DNA of 64,000 nucleotides from JABDQW01 sp942492025 (GTDB lineage: Bacteria; Pseudomonadota; Gammaproteobacteria; SZUA-229). The first letter of the stretch is position 1. Each line of letters opens with the position of its first letter. The stretch lies in contig CALODJ010000003.1 in the NCBI GenBank assembly GCA_942492025.1, positions 248,001 to 312,000 of the forward strand, in the 5' to 3' direction. The notes under the pieces were generated by a model. It searched no databases and was not told the DNA's origin. It saw nothing but the letters and a program-made list of their open reading frames with translations. Both the position numbers and the translations under genes were made by a program. Shown piece after piece: positions 50,108-58,481 of this stretch.

Positions 50108-51145
50108 ATGGCCGAATTAGCAAAGAAGTCCGTCATTGATCTTTCCAAGAAAGGCAGCCGCTTGTTTCGCAAAGGCCAGTTCGAGGAGGCAGAGCAAGTA
50201 TACCTGCAGGCCTACGAGCTGGATAACAGCAATCCCTATGTGCTCGCCGGATTGGGGGATGTTTACCGCAAGCTGTGCAAGTTTGAAGAATCGGCAAAAT
50301 ACTATGATGCCATCCTGAAGGACGATAACAGGAACCTGTTCGCTTTACGTGGTGCCGGCGATGCGCGCCGCGGCATGAAAGAGCCGCAAAAGGCCATACC
50401 TTTCTGGCTGCGTTACCTGGAGATCAATCCCAAAGACAGTCATGTCATGGTGCGCGTTGCCGATGCCTATCACAAGCTGCACGATGCCTCGAATGCCATT
50501 GTATTTTACGAGCATGCTCTGGAAGTCAGTACCAACGACCCGTTCGCGCTGCTGGGTCTGGGCAATGTCTACTATGCCCAGCATGAAGACACCAAGGCGT
50601 TGCTCTGTTTTGAAACGCTGCTGAAGAACAAATCACAAAATGTGGTGGTGATGACGATGACCGGCAACATCTACCGTCGACGCAAGGAATTTGATCGTGC
50701 GATGGATCATTACCAGGAAGCGCTGGAACTTGAACCGACAAATAACTTTGCGCTGTTTGGTATGGGGGATTGTTATCGTGGCAACAAGAACATGGAGAAA
50801 GCCGTCGAGTGGTGGGACAGGATTCTTGAGCATGAGCCGGAAAACCAGGCCTTGTGGACACGCGTTGGCGATGCCCTGCTCAGCCTCGAGAGAATTGACG
50901 ATGCCATTGAACACTATCAGGCCAGCCTGAAGAACGGCGAAGACGTCTACGCCTATCTCGGCATGGCGCGGGCTCAGCATGCGCGCGGTGATTTGAACAG
51001 CGCACGTGAGTTCTGTGAAACTGCGCTGTCGCACGATGAAACCAACGAACGTGTTCTGGAAAAACTGATTGAAATCTATGAACAATCCGGTGATCCGGAA
51101 GCCGCTGAACAGGCCAGGCAGAAGCTTGCGCAAGTAGCCGATTGA
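50108..51145 (+). CDS. TPR-repeat protein
   Basis: The 345-residue cytosolic protein consists of about nine tetratricopeptide repeats with the usual small/aromatic pattern, such as FEEAEQVYLQAYELDNSNPYVLAGLGDVY and KAVEWWDRILEHEPENQALW. No signal peptide or catalytic domain is present. TPR proteins scaffold protein-protein contacts; the partner is unknown. The gene sits between PhoX-like and a membrane-protein gene on the same strand. Confidence 0.85.
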   Translation: MAELAKKSVIDLSKKGSRLFRKGQFEEAEQVYLQAYELDNSNPYVLAGLGDVYRKLCKFEESAKYYDAILKDDNRNLFALRGAGDARRGMKEPQKAIPFWLRYLEINPKDSHVMVRVADAYHKLHDASNAIVFYEHALEVSTNDPFALLGLGNVYYAQHEDTKALLCFETLLKNKSQNVVVMTMTGNIYRRRKEFDRAMDHYQEALELEPTNNFALFGMGDCYRGNKNMEKAVEWWDRILEHEPENQALWTRVGDALLSLERIDDAIEHYQASLKNGEDVYAYLGMARAQHARGDLNSAREFCETALSHDETNERVLEKLIEIYEQSGDPEAAEQARQKLAQVAD

Positions 51146-51377
51146 CAGCATATAAAACCGGCTGGTCGATCGACCTGTATCACGCGGGACGAAAGCACGG
51201 GTCCAGCCGTTGTCAGAACGCTGATAGCGGCGAAAACGCTCGTAAAGTTGCTAAAAAGAATGATGCCTCAAACAGTTACTGCGCGAGCAATAAACACCTC
51301 AACTTTCTTTGCCCCCTGCGCGCCTTTACGAGTGGCCTTCAGTTCAGGTATCGCCTGAGCCGCTGGCGTTCAAATCT

Positions 51378-52040
51378 GTGCAAACCCTGACCATAACCAG
51401 CATCGTGATAGGCAGTATAGGCCTGATGCTGTGCCTGCTGGGTATCCTGAGGCTGACCAGAAGACTGCTGATGCGCAGTGTCAGATATGAAATAACCGGT
51501 ATCGTTCTGCTCTCGGTGGCGGCGATGTTGTTTCTGGTCTCTTCCAATATTCACACCTATGAGCGTCTGGTCTACGAGCAGCCGATAGCCAGTCTCAGTT
51601 TTCATCAGATGTCGCCCCAGTATTTTGGTGTGGAACTGAAAGAACTGGGTTCTGGCGAAAGCTGGTTTTATGAGTTGCGTGGTGATGAGTGGCAACTCGA
51701 CGCGCAGATATTGACATGGAAAGGCTACGCCAACCTGCTGGGGCTGGACGCCTACTACCGGTTACACCGTCTATCGGGTCGCTATACGGACATCGAGCAG
51801 GAACGCACCGCCCCGCATACGGTCCATGGCCTGAGCGAAGAACAACGCATCGATTTGTGGTCCTACGCGCATGAATACCGCAACTGGCTGAACATGGTTG
51901 ATGCCACCTATGGCAGTGCAGTCTTTTTACCCATGGATAACCTGGCACGGTACAGCGTGAGCATCAGCCGCAATGGCCTGGTCGCGCGCCCTGATAACGC
52001 CATTGCACGCGAGGCGGTCACCAACTGGATAGGCTTTTAG
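51378..52040 (+). CDS. Membrane protein of unknown function
   Basis: The ~220-residue protein has two N-terminal helices (SIVIGSIGLMLCLLGILRL and YEITGIVLLSVAAMLFLVS). A soluble domain with conserved-looking aromatic blocks (ESWFYELRGDEWQLDAQILTW, then LDAYYRLHRLSGRY) follows. Similar proteins in gammaproteobacteria are labelled multidrug or cation efflux proteins without experimental basis. The start is uncertain: GTG 51378 fits the first helix, TTG 51309 is further upstream. It precedes pstS. Confidence 0.6.
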   Translation: MQTLTITSIVIGSIGLMLCLLGILRLTRRLLMRSVRYEITGIVLLSVAAMLFLVSSNIHTYERLVYEQPIASLSFHQMSPQYFGVELKELGSGESWFYELRGDEWQLDAQILTWKGYANLLGLDAYYRLHRLSGRYTDIEQERTAPHTVHGLSEEQRIDLWSYAHEYRNWLNMVDATYGSAVFLPMDNLARYSVSISRNGLVARPDNAIAREAVTNWIGF

Positions 52041-52127
52041 TGGTGCTGACAGCACAGGCCGGGTGAGGGCGTGGTAACCCAACATGCTGTTTTTATTGGT
52101 TTTAGCCCGTTCCAGCGTCATTTTATG

Positions 52128-52160
52128 GTTACACATTCGTAACATTTTTGTAACATTTTG
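52128..52160 (+). promoter_or_regulatory. Pho-box-like direct repeats upstream of pstS
   Basis: Three successive 11-bp units GTTACACATTC, GTAACATTTTT, GTAACATTTTG end 51 bp before the pstS start. PhoB binds 11-bp direct repeats of the CTGTCATAAAA type, so this spacing and position fit a PhoB site. A CATAAT -10-like hexamer follows at about 52164. Confidence 0.6.
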
Positions 52161-52210
52161 CCCGCATAATCCAATCCCACAATGCATGTATCCATATTTC
52201 AGAGGAAATT

Positions 52211-53254
52211 ATGAACAGAAAAATTCTTGTTCTCGCATCAGCAGCGACAATCTGTTTCTCAACGCTGGTCACTGCCGCATCCAGAGACTATATCTCTGTC
52301 GTGGGATCTTCGACGGTTTACCCCTTTTCCACCGTTGTTGCCGAGACGTTTGGTAAGAGCAGCAAATTCAAGACACCGAAAATCGAATCGACCGGTTCTG
52401 GCGGTGGCATGAAGTTGTTCTGTTCGGGTGTCGGTGTCGAGTACCCTGATATGACCAATTCCTCGCGTCGTATAAAGAAATCAGAGTACGATCAATGCCA
52501 TAAGAACGGCGTCAAACAGATCATCGAGGTCAAGGTCGGTTATGACGGTATCGCGATAGCGAACTCGAAAAAAGCCGAGCGCATGGCGTTGAGCCGCAAG
52601 GATCTTTTTCTCGCGCTGGCGAAGCAGGTGCCTGATCCCAAAGGTGGCGAAAAACTGGTCAAAAACCCGTACAAGACCTGGAATGACGTGAACCCGGATT
52701 TGCCGAAAAACAAGATCGAAGTGCTGGGCCCGCCGCCGACATCGGGTACACGTGACGCCTTCGCTGAGCTCGCAATGGAAGGCGGCTGCAAGAAGATCGA
52801 ATGGATTGCTGCGATGAAAGGCAAGGACAAGAACAAATACAAATCCATCTGCCACACGGTACGTGAAGACGGCGCCTATATCGAAGCCGGAGAAAACGAC
52901 AACCTGATCGTACAGAAGCTGGAAGCCAACAAGAACGCACTCGGTATCTTCGGTTTCAGCTTCCTCGACCAGAACACGGACAAGGTACAGGGTTCGTTGG
53001 TCGACGGTGTCGCGCCCGAGTTTGAAGCGATTGCCAGTGGTGAATACCCGGTTTCTCGCGCGCTTTATTTCTATGTGAAGAAAGCGCATATTGGCAAGGT
53101 GCCGGGAATCAAGGAATTTCTGGCCGAGTGGGACAAGGAAGGCACCTGGGGCGATGAAGGTTATCTGACCGACAAGGGTCTTATTCCGATGCCGAAAGCA
53201 GAACGTGAAGAGTTCTCATCAGCCATCAAGAATATGAAGAACCTTGAGATGTAG
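52211..53254 (+). CDS. pstS: Phosphate ABC transporter substrate-binding protein
   Basis: The 347-residue protein has a signal peptide (MNRKILVLASAATICFSTLVTAA) and the PstS core SVVGSSTVYPFSTVVAETFG, which binds phosphate through its Ser/Thr residues. Further blocks are IESTGSGGGMKLFCSG and GPPPTSGTRDAFAELAMEGG. It delivers periplasmic phosphate to PstCAB. AGGAAA lies 5 bp before the ATG. A stem-loop with four T residues follows, so pstS is likely expressed above the downstream genes. Confidence 0.95.
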   Translation: MNRKILVLASAATICFSTLVTAASRDYISVVGSSTVYPFSTVVAETFGKSSKFKTPKIESTGSGGGMKLFCSGVGVEYPDMTNSSRRIKKSEYDQCHKNGVKQIIEVKVGYDGIAIANSKKAERMALSRKDLFLALAKQVPDPKGGEKLVKNPYKTWNDVNPDLPKNKIEVLGPPPTSGTRDAFAELAMEGGCKKIEWIAAMKGKDKNKYKSICHTVREDGAYIEAGENDNLIVQKLEANKNALGIFGFSFLDQNTDKVQGSLVDGVAPEFEAIASGEYPVSRALYFYVKKAHIGKVPGIKEFLAEWDKEGTWGDEGYLTDKGLIPMPKAEREEFSSAIKNMKNLEM

Positions 53255-53270
53255 TCTCGCCGGTTTTGAC

Positions 53271-53298
53271 GGCAACCGCTCTCGGGCGGTTGCCTTTT
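53271..53298 (+). terminator. Partial terminator/attenuator between pstS and pstC
   Basis: The 9-bp stem GGCAACCGC / GCGGTTGCC with a 6-nt loop precedes TTTT. It is probably leaky, allowing some read-through into pstC. Confidence 0.7.
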
Positions 53299-53427
53299 CC
53301 TGTCTTTAACGCGGTTAAATGTTCAAAAACACATGAATACACTATCTATGCAGGCAGTGCACGATTGTTTCCGGGTGCCTGGTCGGGCACAGAAATTCGA
53401 AACCGTTCGTAGACACGGCAGCAGCTG

Positions 53428-54810
53428 ATGTCGGTCGTTGCACTGTTATTTACCCTGGTGTTGCTCGGCCTGTTCAGTTACTGGCTGGGACGCAAACGTT
53501 CCTATGCGGTTGTCAATGGTGATGCCTGGAAACTGCACTCACTGCCATCCTACCACGGCTTCTATGCGGCGATATGGTGTGGTATTCCTGCGTTACTGGT
53601 CGCGGCGCTCTGGCTATTCTTTGAAGACACCATCATAACCAATCTGGTTATTGCCGGCCTGCCGGATGACGTGCGTAATCTGGAACCGGCCAGGCTGAAT
53701 CTCGTCGTTAACGATATTCGAAACCTGGTTTCTGGGAATATCACGTCCCGTGACGTTGATCCGGCGATGCAGGCCGCTGCCGATCATTACCTTCACCTGC
53801 AGCTTGTCAGCAAGGCCGCACTGACGGTGCTGGCCCTGGTCCTGGCCATTGCGGGCGCATTGATTGCACTGCGTAGCATTCATCAGGACAAGCGTGCGCG
53901 AAATTCGGTCGAGCTGGTCGTAAAGATCTTCCTGGTCGCAAGCTCCACGATAGCCATTTTCACGACGATTGGTATCGTATTTTCGGTGCTGTTCGAAGCA
54001 ATCCGGTTTTTCGAAACGGTACCGGTGACATCTTTCCTGTTCGGGCTGGAGTGGAGTCCGCAGATGGCGATTCGCGAAGACCAGGTCGGTTCCTCTGGCG
54101 CGTTCGGTGCCATACCGCTGTTCGCTGGCACCCTGCTGATTTCATTCATTGCCATGCTGGTGGCCGTGCCCATCGGCCTGATGTCGGCGATTTATCTGGC
54201 CGAATATGCCAGCAAGCAGGTGCGCGCCGTGGCCAAACCGCTGCTCGAAATACTCGCCGGCATACCCACCGTGGTATACGGCTTCTTTGCCGCGCTGACC
54301 GTCGCACCGTTCATTCGCGATAGTGGGGGGCTGATCGGACTGGATGTTTCCTCCGAGTCGGCACTGGCGGCGGGTCTGGTCATGGGTATCATGATCATCC
54401 CGTTCGTTTCTTCGCTGTCTGATGACGTGATCAACGCGGTGCCGCAGGCCATGCGCGATGGCTCCGAAGGTCTGGGTGCGACCAGGTCGGAAACGATCAA
54501 GCGCGTCATCATACCGGCGGCCTTGCCGGGCATTGTCGGTGGTATTCTGCTGGCGGTATCACGCGCTATCGGTGAAACCATGATCGTGGTCATGGCAGCC
54601 GGCCTGTCGGCCAACCTGACAGCCAATCCGCTGCAAGCCGTTACTACCGTGACGGTACAGATCGTCACGCTGCTGGTCGGTGACCAGGAGTTCGACAGTC
54701 CGAAGACACTGGCCGCATTTGCGCTCGGTCTGTTGTTATTCGTGGTTACGCTGATTTTGAACATTATCGCGCTGCACGTTGTACGCAAATACCGTGAACA
54801 GTATGAGTAA
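53428..54810 (+). CDS. pstC: Phosphate ABC transporter permease PstC
   Basis: The 460-residue protein is longer than E. coli PstC (~320) because of ~140 extra N-terminal residues with additional helices and a periplasmic loop. The conserved membrane core has AEYASKQVRAVAKPLLEILAG and GIPTVVYGFFAALTVAPFIR, with the ABC-permease EAA loop in LGATRSETIKRVIIPAALPG. It forms the phosphate channel with PstA. pstA starts 15 bp downstream. Confidence 0.95.
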   Translation: MSVVALLFTLVLLGLFSYWLGRKRSYAVVNGDAWKLHSLPSYHGFYAAIWCGIPALLVAALWLFFEDTIITNLVIAGLPDDVRNLEPARLNLVVNDIRNLVSGNITSRDVDPAMQAAADHYLHLQLVSKAALTVLALVLAIAGALIALRSIHQDKRARNSVELVVKIFLVASSTIAIFTTIGIVFSVLFEAIRFFETVPVTSFLFGLEWSPQMAIREDQVGSSGAFGAIPLFAGTLLISFIAMLVAVPIGLMSAIYLAEYASKQVRAVAKPLLEILAGIPTVVYGFFAALTVAPFIRDSGGLIGLDVSSESALAAGLVMGIMIIPFVSSLSDDVINAVPQAMRDGSEGLGATRSETIKRVIIPAALPGIVGGILLAVSRAIGETMIVVMAAGLSANLTANPLQAVTTVTVQIVTLLVGDQEFDSPKTLAAFALGLLLFVVTLILNIIALHVVRKYREQYE

Positions 54811-54824
54811 CAGGCGGGTTTCTA

Positions 54825-56114
54825 ATGGCTGATACACCAAAATACGTCACTGATATTGTCAGAGCCGGGCTGGATGCGCGCTACAGGCGTGAAGCCCGTT
54901 TTCGTCGTATGGGTCTGGCCGCCATCATCATGGGGCTGATCTTTCTGTCGATGCTGTTCATCAGCATTATCGGCAACGGCTACTCGGCCTTCTGGCAGAC
55001 TTATATACAAATCGAGGTGCATCTGGATGCCAGTGCGATCGATCCTGACGGTACGCGTGATCCCCAGGTCATCGAAGCGGCCGATTACGGCGGTCTGGTC
55101 AAGCAATCACTGCGTGATATGTTTCCGGATGTCACCGAAAGGCGAGAGAAGCGCACGCTTTACGGCATAGTCAGCAGCGGTGCCAGGTATGACCTGGAAG
55201 ATTTCGTCACGGCCAATCCGGATCAGATCGGCAATACCATCCAGCTCTGGGTGCCGGCTGACGACGATGTCGATATGCTGGTCAAAGGGCACTTCGATCG
55301 CGACAAAGACCAATCGGAGCGGCGCATCAAGGACAATCAAATCGCCTGGATCGACAAACTGGAGGCTGAGGGCCGGCTGGAGAGCCGCTTCAACAAGGTT
55401 TTTTTCACGGCGGGCGATTCACGTGAGCCCGAACTGGCCGGTATCTGGGGTGCGGTGTCCGGTTCGTTCTTCACCCTGATCGTAACGCTGTCACTGGCAT
55501 TCCCGATGGGCGTTGCGACCGCGGTTTACCTGGAGGAGTTTGCGCCGCAGAACAGGTGGACCGATCTGATCGAGGTCAACATCAACAATCTGGCAGCGGT
55601 GCCTTCGATCGTGTTCGGACTGCTGGGGCTGGCCGTGTTCATCAACTTTATGGGTATGCCGCGTTCGGCTCCGCTGGTTGGTGGTTTGGTGCTGACGCTG
55701 ATGACGCTGCCGACCATCATCATCGCCAGCCGGGCGGCATTGAAATCCGTGCCGCCTTCGATTCGCGAAGCCGCGCTGGGCGTTGGGGCCTCGAAAATGC
55801 AGATGGTGTTCCATCATGTGCTGCCACTGGCGATGCCTGGTATGTTGACCGGTACCATTATCGGTATGGCGCAGGCGCTGGGTGAATCAGCACCGCTGCT
55901 GATGATCGGTATGGTGGCGTTTATCGTCGATAGTCCAGGCAGTGTGATGGACCCGTCGACCGTGCTGCCGGTACAGATTTATTTGTGGGCGGACAGCCCA
56001 GAGCGTGCGTTCGTCGAACGCACGTCTGCGGCGATTATGGTGCTGTTAGCCTTCCTGATCACGATGAATGCGCTGGCTGTGTTACTGCGCAAGAAGTTTG
56101 AACGTCGTTGGTAA
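54825..56114 (+). CDS. pstA: Phosphate ABC transporter permease PstA
   Basis: The 429-residue protein has a large periplasmic domain between its first helix (about 30-50) and the membrane core at ~200. The core shows FPMGVATAVYLEEFAPQNRW, NINNLAAVPSIVFGLLGLAVF and the EAA-type loop LGVGASKMQMVFHHVLPLAM. It matches PstA with the long periplasmic loop seen in other gammaproteobacteria. The coding region ends 10 bp before MITE copy I, which separates it from pstB. Confidence 0.95.
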   Translation: MADTPKYVTDIVRAGLDARYRREARFRRMGLAAIIMGLIFLSMLFISIIGNGYSAFWQTYIQIEVHLDASAIDPDGTRDPQVIEAADYGGLVKQSLRDMFPDVTERREKRTLYGIVSSGARYDLEDFVTANPDQIGNTIQLWVPADDDVDMLVKGHFDRDKDQSERRIKDNQIAWIDKLEAEGRLESRFNKVFFTAGDSREPELAGIWGAVSGSFFTLIVTLSLAFPMGVATAVYLEEFAPQNRWTDLIEVNINNLAAVPSIVFGLLGLAVFINFMGMPRSAPLVGGLVLTLMTLPTIIIASRAALKSVPPSIREAALGVGASKMQMVFHHVLPLAMPGMLTGTIIGMAQALGESAPLLMIGMVAFIVDSPGSVMDPSTVLPVQIYLWADSPERAFVERTSAAIMVLLAFLITMNALAVLLRKKFERRW

Positions 56115-56124
56115 TTAACGGGCT

Positions 56125-56438
56125 CTGGCCCGCATTTCTCACCAGGCGGCGTTGAATACTGATAAGTTGCTAATCCATTGAAGAGTATCGAGATGATTAA
56201 ACATACAGTGTGTTATTCAAGAGAGCCTATCACGGTTCAGGCTGGTCTTGGTTTGCATGAGATCGTAGGGTGCGCCGTGCGCACCGAAACAGCCCAGCAC
56301 ACTGAAGATTCACGGTGCGCACGGCGCACCCTACGGCCGCTTCGCCCAAGCTATTGCTGCGCTTTTCGCTCCAGAGCGGCGCTTATGAACACGAATCCTG
56401 CGTCTGCTCCGGTGATCCTGGTGAGAAATGCGGGCTAG
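56125..56438 (+). mobile_element. MITE-like element, full copy I, inside the pst operon
   Basis: CTGGCCCGCATTTCTCACC on the left and GGTGAGAAATGCGGGCTAG on the right bound a 314-bp copy with a 70-bp REPIN at 56265-56334. It splits pstA from pstB (338 bp gap). Confidence 0.88.
56265..56334. repeat. REPIN, 70-bp type, inside MITE copy I
   Basis: Perfect GTAG/CTAC feet and hairpins; its spacer orientation is inverted relative to copy G (as in copy F). Confidence 0.92.
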
Positions 56439-56452
56439 AGGTGACAGAAGAT

Positions 56453-57343
56453 ATGACATTACAATTCGACAGCGGTACAGACCTGCCCGGACAGGAGATT
56501 GGTACAGTGAATGAAGCAGAATCGACGCAAAGCGGCGCTAAAGTCAGCCGGGATGAGCGTAAAACAGTGGGTGGAATCACGCACCCGGACCCGCGTATGA
56601 GCTGCCGCGATGTCAATGTCTGGTATGGCGACAAGCATGCCATCATTGATGTCAGCCTGGATATCGGAAAAAATGAAGTCATCGCGATGATCGGTCCCTC
56701 GGGTTGCGGCAAATCGACCTTTCTGCGCTGCCTGAACCGCATGAACGACACCATCGATGGCTGCCGTGTCACCGGTGATCTGGTCATGGATGGCCAGAAT
56801 ATCTATGACAGGAAAATGGACGTGGTCCTGCTGCGTGCCCAGGTCGGTATGGTCTTCCAGAAGCCGAATCCGTTCCCTAAATCCATCTTCGAGAATGTCG
56901 CTTATGGTCCGCGCATTCACGGCCTGGCCGCAAGCAAGACGGACATCGAGGAAATTGTCGTTTCGTCGCTGCAAAGAGCCGGATTGTGGGACGAGGTCAA
57001 GGATTATCTCGAGGAGCCGGGCACCGGTCTCTCCGGTGGCCAGCAGCAGCGCCTGTGTATCGCGCGTGCCATCGCGGTCAACCCGGAAGTCGTATTGATG
57101 GACGAACCCTGTTCAGCGCTGGATCCGATCGCGACCGCCAAAATCGAGGAATTGATCGATGAGTTGCGTGAACACTACACCATCGCCATTGTGACCCATT
57201 CGATGCAGCAGGCGGCACGTGTGTCTCAACGCACCGCTTACTTCCATCTGGGCGATCTGATCGAGGTGGGTGAAACCGACCAGATATTCACCAACCCCAC
57301 ACATCAGTTGACAGAAGACTATATAACCGGACGTTTCGGTTAA
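56453..57343 (+). CDS. pstB: Phosphate ABC transporter ATPase
   Basis: The 296-residue protein has Walker A MIGPSGCGKSTFLRCLNRM, signature LSGGQQQRLCIARAIA, Walker B VVLMDEPCSALDP and the switch His in IVTHSMQQAARVSQR. It has an N-terminal extension of ~45 residues before the SCRDVNVWYGD start of the ABC domain. ATG 56453 is chosen; GTG 56441 is possible. The MITE ends 14 bp upstream, so its promoter/terminator properties could affect expression. Confidence 0.95.
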   Translation: MTLQFDSGTDLPGQEIGTVNEAESTQSGAKVSRDERKTVGGITHPDPRMSCRDVNVWYGDKHAIIDVSLDIGKNEVIAMIGPSGCGKSTFLRCLNRMNDTIDGCRVTGDLVMDGQNIYDRKMDVVLLRAQVGMVFQKPNPFPKSIFENVAYGPRIHGLAASKTDIEEIVVSSLQRAGLWDEVKDYLEEPGTGLSGGQQQRLCIARAIAVNPEVVLMDEPCSALDPIATAKIEELIDELREHYTIAIVTHSMQQAARVSQRTAYFHLGDLIEVGETDQIFTNPTHQLTEDYITGRFG

Positions 57344-57362
57344 ACACGAGCGGAGATCCAGG

Positions 57363-58088
57363 ATGAATGAAATGACTGATGGCCACACCGTTAAGAGCTA
57401 CGACGAAGAGATGAAGCTGCTGCACGACAACGTGATGCAGATTGGTGGTCTGGTTCGGGATCAATTGTGCCGGGCTGTCAAGTCGCTCGAGGAAGAAGAT
57501 GTGGATGAAGCCCGTGCGGTCATTGACAGAGATCAGGAAGTCAATGACCTGGATATCAAGGTTGATGATGAAGTCATTCACCTGATTGCCAAGCGTCAAC
57601 CCCTGGCCAAGGACCTGCGCGAGATACTGACGGTCAACAAGATCGTCACCGATCTCGAGCGCGTTGGTGATGAAGCACGCAAGATAGCGATGCTGTGTGT
57701 GCATTTTTATGACCACAACACGACATCGCCCAGCGAGGTGATCGTCCGCGACATGGCCAAATTATCGGTTTTCATCGATGACATGCTGGAGAAAGCCATC
57801 CGTGCCTACGACGAAACGAACATCGATCTGGCTATCGACGTCATTCGCATGGATCTTGAACTCGAGTCCGAATTCAGAAGCTGCCTGCGCCGGCTGTCGA
57901 CATTCATCATGGAAGACTCGCGGGTGGTCGGCCACGTGGTCGAAACCGTGCTGGGATTGCGTGCGCTCGAGCGCATCGGCGGTCACGCGAAAAATATCGG
58001 CGGCTATGTCATTTTCCTGGTCAAAGGCATGGATGTGCGTCACGAAAGTCTGGATGATATCGTCGACGAGCTAACCGCCGAAGCTTAG
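57363..58088 (+). CDS. phoU: Phosphate-signalling protein PhoU
   Basis: The 241-residue protein has the two-repeat PhoU fold. It includes ARAVIDRDQEVNDLDIKVDDE, LAKDLREILTVNKIVTDLERVGDEA and the C-terminal equivalent LGLRALERIGGHAKNIGGYVIFL. PhoU couples Pst transport to PhoR-PhoB repression. The gene begins 19 bp after pstB. Its stop TAG starts TAGCCCGCC, a MITE-terminus-like sequence. Confidence 0.95.
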   Translation: MNEMTDGHTVKSYDEEMKLLHDNVMQIGGLVRDQLCRAVKSLEEEDVDEARAVIDRDQEVNDLDIKVDDEVIHLIAKRQPLAKDLREILTVNKIVTDLERVGDEARKIAMLCVHFYDHNTTSPSEVIVRDMAKLSVFIDDMLEKAIRAYDETNIDLAIDVIRMDLELESEFRSCLRRLSTFIMEDSRVVGHVVETVLGLRALERIGGHAKNIGGYVIFLVKGMDVRHESLDDIVDELTAEA

Positions 58089-58248
58089 CCCGCCTATTGC
58101 ACGAAGGGTTTGGACCGCAGAGAATTTTGATCACGTGTAGATCATGAAACGTTGTCTGGCCTCTGCGTTAGTCCAAGAATTTTCGCACGTGGATATGATC
58201 ACCTGATAAAGACCTTCCGGGGTCCTGTACAGTGTAGAAATAGATGAC

Positions 58249-58324
58249 GTAGGGTGCGCCGTGCGCACCGAAATCAGGACAACAAGCATGATTGCTGCAG
58301 AGTGGTGCGCACGGCGCACCCTGC
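58249..58324. repeat. REPIN, 76-bp type, with conserved right flank
   Basis: GTAG and CTGC feet; spacer with ACAAGCATGATTGCTGCAG. The extended flank continues to about 58372 (TTATTTCATTAACGAAATAC). Otherwise the stretch 58089-58481 shows only a decayed CTCTGCG repeat. Confidence 0.88.
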
Positions 58325-58481
58325 GGTTTGTACGCTTTATTTCATTAACGAAATACCTAACACATACAGCAATGATGGCTTCGGTCTTGGTGCGCAGAAG
58401 CTGCCCTGTTCATCCGATATAAGAGGCAATTCCCCCGAACACACTATATAATAGCCGCCTTTTGAATCACCGGAGCGCAGC

